Of a stretch of DNA of 64,000 nt, positions 60,491 through 64,000 are shown piece after piece. The first letter of the stretch is position 1, and each line of letters opens with the position of its first letter. Source of the stretch: Olleya aquimaris (GTDB lineage: Bacteria; Bacteroidota; Bacteroidia; Flavobacteriales; Flavobacteriaceae); assembly GCF_003259525.1 (NCBI RefSeq), contig NZ_QLLO01000005.1:62001-126000 (forward strand), given 5' to 3'. The translations under genes were made by a program, and so were the position numbers. The notes below the pieces were generated by a model that made no database searches, was not told where the DNA came from, and saw nothing but the letters and a program-made list of their open reading frames with translations.

Positions 60491-61345
60491 TTATTGTATT
60501 CCGTTTAATATTTGTTTGATGTAATTCGTGTCTTTCATTTCGTTATACACGCCTTCAAAATCGTCGTTTTCTATAAGCGTTTTAAAATGAGTTAAATTGG
60601 CTATATAATCTTCCAAAGTGTCTACCACATTGGCTTTATTTTGTTTAAAAATAGGTGTCCACATGGCTGGACTACTTTTTGCTAATCTTACTGTGCTTTC
60701 AAAACCTGAACCTGCCATATCAAAAATATCGCGTTCGTTTTTTTCTTTAGCTATTACTGTTTTACCTAACATAAATGCGCTAATGTGTGATAAATGCGAT
60801 ACATAAGCAATGTGTTTGTCATGAGATTCTGGATTCATGTAACGCATACGCATTCCTAAATCGTTAAACAGATTGACTGCTTTTTCTTGCAATTTGAAGG
60901 CTGTTTTTTCTACTTCGCAAATAATATTTGTTTTATGCTGAAACAAATCTTTGACTGCTGCTTTTGGTCCAGAAAACTCGGTTCCAGCAATGGGATGCAT
61001 TGCTAAAAAATTACGACGTTTTGGATGGTTTTCTACCACTTTGCAAATATCTACTTTGGTTGACCCAACATCTGCTACTAAAGCAAAGTCTGTAATAGTA
61101 TCTAAAATTTTAGGTAACAATTGTACTGAAGCATCTACAGGAATGGCTAATACCACTAAATCTGCTTGATCTAAATCTTCTAAAGTTGCTTTTTGGTCAA
61201 TGACACCTAATTCTAGTGCTTGATTTAAATGGTCTTGAGAATTATCTATACCAAATACCTTGACTCCTGGACGTTTATTTTTGATGTCTAAAGCCAAACT
61301 TCCGCCAATTAATCCAACACCTATGATGTATATATTTTGTATCAT
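60491..61345 (-). CDS. tyrA: Prephenate dehydrogenase
   Basis: A 284-residue NAD-dependent dehydrogenase giving 4-hydroxyphenylpyruvate for tyrosine. NAD binding is at IYIIGVGLIGGSLALDIKNK (residues 4-23). Catalytic-region landmarks are LAMHPIAGTEFSGPKAA (His and Ser/Gly) and the helical domain ending with HIAYVSHLSHISAFMLGKTV. It lacks the fused chorismate mutase of the enterobacterial TyrA. Its start overlaps the aminotransferase gene by four bases (ATGA). Confidence 0.96.
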   Translation of the reverse strand: MIQNIYIIGVGLIGGSLALDIKNKRPGVKVFGIDNSQDHLNQALELGVIDQKATLEDLDQADLVVLAIPVDASVQLLPKILDTITDFALVADVGSTKVDICKVVENHPKRRNFLAMHPIAGTEFSGPKAAVKDLFQHKTNIICEVEKTAFKLQEKAVNLFNDLGMRMRYMNPESHDKHIAYVSHLSHISAFMLGKTVIAKEKNERDIFDMAGSGFESTVRLAKSSPAMWTPIFKQNKANVVDTLEDYIANLTHFKTLIENDDFEGVYNEMKDTNYIKQILNGIQ

Positions 61346-62481
61346 ACTCTTGCTATTGCTTCTTCAATATCTTCATCAGATGCACATAATGAAAACCTTA
61401 CATAACCTTCACCTTGTGTTCCAAATATAATTCCTGGTGTTATAAACACGCTTTTTTCTATTAATAATGTATCTATAAAAGCTTCTGAAGTCACTCCTTC
61501 TGGTGCTTTTGCCCATACAAATAATCCTGATGCCTCTTTACTAAATGTACAATTTAATTTGGTGGCTAATTGCCATACTAATTGTCTTCTTTTTTCATAA
61601 ATACTATTAAGGCTAGAGTACCATAATTTAGTACATTTTAAAGCAGCAATTGCTCCTTTTTGTAACCCGTAAAACATTCCAGAATCCATGTTGCTTTTTA
61701 CTTTTAAAATGGCTTGAATATGTTGACTACTTCCTAAAACCATACCTACTCGCCATCCTGCCATATTAAAAGTTTTGCTTAACGAGTTAAGCTCTAAACA
61801 AACCTCTTTAGCTCCTTTTACGCTTAAAATACTTAAAGGCGTTTCATTTAAGATAAAGCTATACGGATTATCATTTACCAACAATATATTGTGCTTTTTT
61901 GCAAATGCTACCAACTGCTCTAAATCTGCTCTTGTTGCTTTGGCACCAGTTGGCATATGCGGATAACTAATCCACATAAGTTTGACGTTGCTTAAATCTT
62001 GTTGTTCTAGCTCTGCTATATTAGGCAACCAATTATTACTGCTGTCTAAATTATAAGTTATAGGATTAGCTTGCACTAATTTAGTGACTGCTGCATAAGT
62101 TGGGTAGCCAGGATTTGGGATTAACACACCATCTCCTTGATTTAAAAAAGCTAACGATATATGCATGATACCTTCTTTACTTCCCATTAAAGGTAACACC
62201 TCTGCATCTGGATTGATGTGTGTGTAATAGTGCGCTTTATAAAAATCTGCAATTGCTTGACGCAGTTCTGGCAAGCCTTGATAGCTTTGGTATTTATGCG
62301 CTGTTGGATGTGTTAAGCTGTCCGTTAAGGCTTTAACCACCTGACTTGGTGGTGGTAAATCTGGACTACCTATTCCTAAGTTAATAATAGGTTTACCTGC
62401 TGCTTGTAAAGCATGGACTTCTTTTAACTTTTTAGAAAAGTAATATTCTTGTACGCTATGTAATCTGTCTGCTACCTCCAT
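61342..62481 (-). CDS. PLP-dependent aminotransferase of the aromatic operon
   Basis: A 379-residue class I/II aminotransferase. It shows PIINLGIGSPDLPPPSQVVK, MGSKEGIMHISLAFL, and the PLP lysine in ELNSLSKTFNMAGWRVG (about residue 232), then FVWAKAPEG and GEGYVRFSLCA. Context and family suggest it converts phenylpyruvate and hydroxyphenylpyruvate to Phe and Tyr, or prephenate to arogenate; the TyrA and PheA present would serve the first route. Start overlaps the pheA stop by one base. Confidence 0.9.
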   Translation of the reverse strand: MEVADRLHSVQEYYFSKKLKEVHALQAAGKPIINLGIGSPDLPPPSQVVKALTDSLTHPTAHKYQSYQGLPELRQAIADFYKAHYYTHINPDAEVLPLMGSKEGIMHISLAFLNQGDGVLIPNPGYPTYAAVTKLVQANPITYNLDSSNNWLPNIAELEQQDLSNVKLMWISYPHMPTGAKATRADLEQLVAFAKKHNILLVNDNPYSFILNETPLSILSVKGAKEVCLELNSLSKTFNMAGWRVGMVLGSSQHIQAILKVKSNMDSGMFYGLQKGAIAALKCTKLWYSSLNSIYEKRRQLVWQLATKLNCTFSKEASGLFVWAKAPEGVTSEAFIDTLLIEKSVFITPGIIFGTQGEGYVRFSLCASDEDIEEAIARV

Positions 62482-63308
62482 TATAGTTTAGCATTTTTAT
62501 ATTCTCCAATCACTTTAAAATGGGTTGCCATAATATCCATAATGGATTTTGCTTTTTTAAAATCTTGGTAGTCCTGAAACGTGACATCTACAAAAAAAGC
62601 GTATTTCCAAGGGGTTTCAATAATTGGCAAGGATTGTATTTTGGTTAGATTTAGCTTACAGTCACTCATCACATTTAATATGGTGGCTAAGCTTCCTCTT
62701 TTATGGTCTAATTCAAATTTTATCGAGGCTTTGTTAATGTCCTGTTCTGGTATTTCAGAATTTTTCTGTTTAACAATAACAAAACGTGTCTCGTTATGTT
62801 TTATAGTTTGTATGCTTTCTGCTAAAATAGTCAGCTCAAAAATCTCTGCAGCTAATGTACTAGCAATTGCTGCTACGTTTGGTAACTGGTTGTTTTTAAT
62901 ACGTTCTGCAACCTCAGCAGTATCTTTATCTTCAATTAATTTGATGTGTGGATATTGCTTAAAAAAGTCTTTACATTGTAACAACGCCATAGGATGTGAG
63001 TAGACTTCTTTAATATCTTTTATACTTTGATTTGGCAACGCCATTAAGTTGTGCTGAATATCTAAATAATACTCTCCAACAATGTGTAAATTATTGTTAT
63101 CAATTAGCGCATAATTAGGTATGATTGAACCAGCTATCGAGTTTTCTATAGCCACAATTGCTGCGTCAGATTGTTTAGACAGGACACTGTCTATAGTTTG
63201 GTCAAAGGACAAAAACGGAAACACCTTTATGTCTGTCTCAAAATAATGTTGAGACACAATATGGTGAAACGACCCTTTAATACCTTGTATGGCTACTGAT
63301 GTTATCAA
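62481..63308 (-). CDS. pheA: Prephenate dehydratase
   Basis: A 275-residue enzyme turning prephenate into phenylpyruvate. The catalytic domain (about residues 1-180) has VAIQGIKGSFHHIVSQHYF and AAIVAIENSIAGSIIPNYAL, with ETRFVIVKQKN at its end. A C-terminal ACT domain (about 195-275) with SIKFELDHKRGSLATILNVM and TKIQSLPIIETPWKYAFFVD probably binds Phe for feedback inhibition. There is no fused chorismate mutase; that activity sits in the last gene of the operon. The first gene after the leader, its start lies 23 bases past the attenuator terminator. Confidence 0.96.
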   Translation of the reverse strand: MITSVAIQGIKGSFHHIVSQHYFETDIKVFPFLSFDQTIDSVLSKQSDAAIVAIENSIAGSIIPNYALIDNNNLHIVGEYYLDIQHNLMALPNQSIKDIKEVYSHPMALLQCKDFFKQYPHIKLIEDKDTAEVAERIKNNQLPNVAAIASTLAAEIFELTILAESIQTIKHNETRFVIVKQKNSEIPEQDINKASIKFELDHKRGSLATILNVMSDCKLNLTKIQSLPIIETPWKYAFFVDVTFQDYQDFKKAKSIMDIMATHFKVIGEYKNAKL

Positions 63309-63330
63309 TGGTTAACTTTAAAATTTTTAT

Positions 63331-63363
63331 AAAAAAAAGTCTCGATAATTATCGAGACTTTTT
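63331..63363 (-). terminator. Attenuator terminator in the pheA leader
   Basis: A perfect palindrome centred at 63348/63349 (core CTCGATAATTATCGAG, arms extended by five A/T) gives a stable hairpin on the minus strand, followed by an eight-T run (63338-63331). It stands 23 bases before the pheA ATG. It lies inside the transcribed leader, not after a gene, so it would block the operon unless an alternative fold prevents it. Confidence 0.85.
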
Positions 63364-63382
63364 AAATACATATATTGTTAAA

Positions 63383-63460
63383 TTACATACATAACGTCTC
63401 GCTCTTTTTGCTAAAAAAGAAATAGAACCAGTTATAATATGTAGTGTTAAAATTGCTCAT
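63383..63460 (-). CDS. pheL: Aromatic-rich 25-residue leader peptide of the pheA operon
   Basis: ATG 63460 to TAA at 63385-63383; too short for the usual ORF listing. Residues 4-16 read FNTTYYNWFYFFF, so Phe, Tyr and Trp make up nine of 25 residues, five of them Phe. Codons 20-22 (AGC GAG ACG) contain CGAGAC, which is complementary to GTCTCG in the near arm of the terminator and identical to the far arm. This is the organisation of ribosome-mediated attenuators: a ribosome stalled on aromatic codons leaves CGAGAC free to pair with the terminator's near arm, while a ribosome reaching the stop covers it and lets the terminator form. The symbol is used by analogy to E. coli pheL. Confidence 0.82.
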   Translation of the reverse strand: MSNFNTTYYNWFYFFFSKKSETLCM

Positions 63461-63476
63461 ATTTGAAATACTGATG

Positions 63477-63505
63477 CTAAAGTAAATAATAAATTGACAA
63501 ATCAA
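63477..63505 (-). promoter_or_regulatory. Candidate promoter of the pheA operon leader
   Basis: On the minus strand TTG (63505-63503), 18 bases, TACTTTAG (63484-63477), one mismatch to TAnnTTTG. The predicted transcript start is about 10 bases before the leader ATG. Confidence 0.45.
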
Positions 63506-63586
63506 AATACTAAGTCTCTATTTTTGTGGTTTTTAATAAAGAATTAAAGATTTACCATTAAACTATGGAATAAATTACAGAATGTC

Positions 63587-63594
63587 TATTTTTG
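63587..63594 (+). promoter_or_regulatory. Probable -7 element (TATTTTTG) of gldA
   Basis: TATTTTTG at 63587-63594 and again at 63519-63526 both match TAnnTTTG. The first is 17 bases from the ATG at 63611. Confidence 0.45.
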
Positions 63595-63610
63595 AATACA
63601 AATTTTATCC

Positions 63611-64000
63611 ATGTCAATTAAAGTTGAAAATATCACGAAAGTTTATGGCCAGCAAAAGGCTTTAAACAATATTTCTTTTGAAATTAGCAGACCAGAAATT
63701 GTTGGTTTTTTAGGCCCAAATGGTGCTGGAAAATCGACGATGATGAAAATTTTAACCACTTACATCCAACCTACAGAAGGACAAGCCCAAGTTAATGGAC
63801 ATGATATTTTAACACAAACCCAAAAGGTCCAACAAAGTGTAGGGTATTTACCAGAGCATAACCCGTTATATTTAGAGCAATACGTTAGAGAATATTTAGC
63901 CTTTAATGCTAGTGTCTATAAAGTAGATAAAGCTAGAGTTGAAGAGGTAATTACATTAACAGGTTTAACACCAGAAGCCCATAAAACTATAGGTCAACTC
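63611..64000 (+). CDS. gldA: Gliding motility ABC transporter ATP-binding subunit, partial (5' end)
   Basis: The first 130 codons run off the window. The start (SIKVENITKVYGQQKALNNI) is followed by the Walker A site VGFLGPNGAGKSTMMKILTT (about residues 33-52) and the Q-loop-region SVGYLPEHNPLYLEQYVREY. The last two are typical of GldA, which with GldF and GldG forms an ABC transporter linked to gliding in Flavobacterium. GldF and GldG are normally nearby but out of view. Family is certain; GldA identity is by recognised sequence. Confidence 0.9.
   Translation, partial: MSIKVENITKVYGQQKALNNISFEISRPEIVGFLGPNGAGKSTMMKILTTYIQPTEGQAQVNGHDILTQTQKVQQSVGYLPEHNPLYLEQYVREYLAFNASVYKVDKARVEEVITLTGLTPEAHKTIGQL

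Noticed and set aside
63383-63460. Leader ORF as a chance ORF
   Set aside because: Considered, but nine aromatic residues of 25, an exact terminator pairing and position before pheA make chance unlikely; kept as a feature.

Overview
The window comes from a low-GC member of the Bacteroidota, almost certainly a marine-type Flavobacteriaceae; I cannot name the genus. The evidence is a protein with a type IX secretion (T9SS) C-terminal sorting signal (47.6-49.1 kb), the start of the gliding-motility ABC ATPase gene gldA at the right edge, Bacteroidota-type promoters (TTTG/TTG, about 19-21 bases, TAnnTTTG) in many spacers, few purine-rich Shine-Dalgarno sites, and family versions typical of the group (fused DAHP synthase-chorismate mutase, short arginine decarboxylase). 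It is ordinary chromosome, densely coding. I see no transposase, prophage, CRISPR array, rRNA or tRNA.

Layout. 0-5 kb: end of an M3 peptidase, an ECF sigma factor with a small zinc-finger partner, a UbiA-like membrane protein and gcvP. 5-7.5 kb: a ketoacyl synthase III-like enzyme, a methyltransferase and a glycosyltransferase. 7.5-13 kb: secreted nuclease, valS, a DUF1573 protein and an aspartyl protease with PDZ domain. 13-19.9 kb: aminotransferase and murB, an ECF sigma/anti-sigma pair, a small Cys-rich membrane protein, a glycosyltransferase, another sigma factor and a divergent Nramp-like transporter. 19.9-29.4 kb: lipA, gap, a TPR hybrid histidine kinase, lpxK, a Nif3-like protein, a coiled-coil protein, msrA, a methyltransferase and a lipoprotein. 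29.6-37.9 kb: a tryptophan/kynurenine catabolic operon. 38-43.7 kb: small acidic proteins and a polyamine operon (arginine decarboxylase, agmatinase-like, deoxyhypusine synthase-like, GNAT-nitrilase fusion). 44.1-49.1 kb: an ECF sigma/anti-sigma/beta-barrel group, a polyprenyl synthase and the T9SS cargo protein. 49.2-58.8 kb: rlmN, queA, aroA, a MazG-like protein, two DUF3857/transglutaminase proteins, dtd and rsgA. 59.3-63.5 kb: the phenylalanine/tyrosine operon pheA-aminotransferase-tyrA-aroG/CM, then gldA.

Pathways. The 29.6-37.2 kb operon encodes kynureninase, kynurenine 3-monooxygenase, 3-hydroxyanthranilate dioxygenase, ACMS decarboxylase, a 2-aminomuconic semialdehyde dehydrogenase and a RidA-type candidate 2-aminomuconate deaminase, enough to take kynurenine to 4-oxalocrotonate. 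The 59.3-63.3 kb operon covers DAHP formation and chorismate to phenylpyruvate or hydroxyphenylpyruvate and their transamination.

The most striking find is upstream of pheA on the minus strand: an untracked 25-codon leader ORF (63383-63460) in which 9 residues are Phe, Tyr or Trp, followed by a perfect hairpin terminator (63331-63363). The sixth to last bases of the hairpin logic fit classical attenuation: CGAGAC inside the leader ORF duplicates the distal arm of the terminator and can pair with the proximal arm. A second theme is a family of short palindromic dispersed repeats that occupies most junctions of the kynurenine operon and also appears in frame inside valS.
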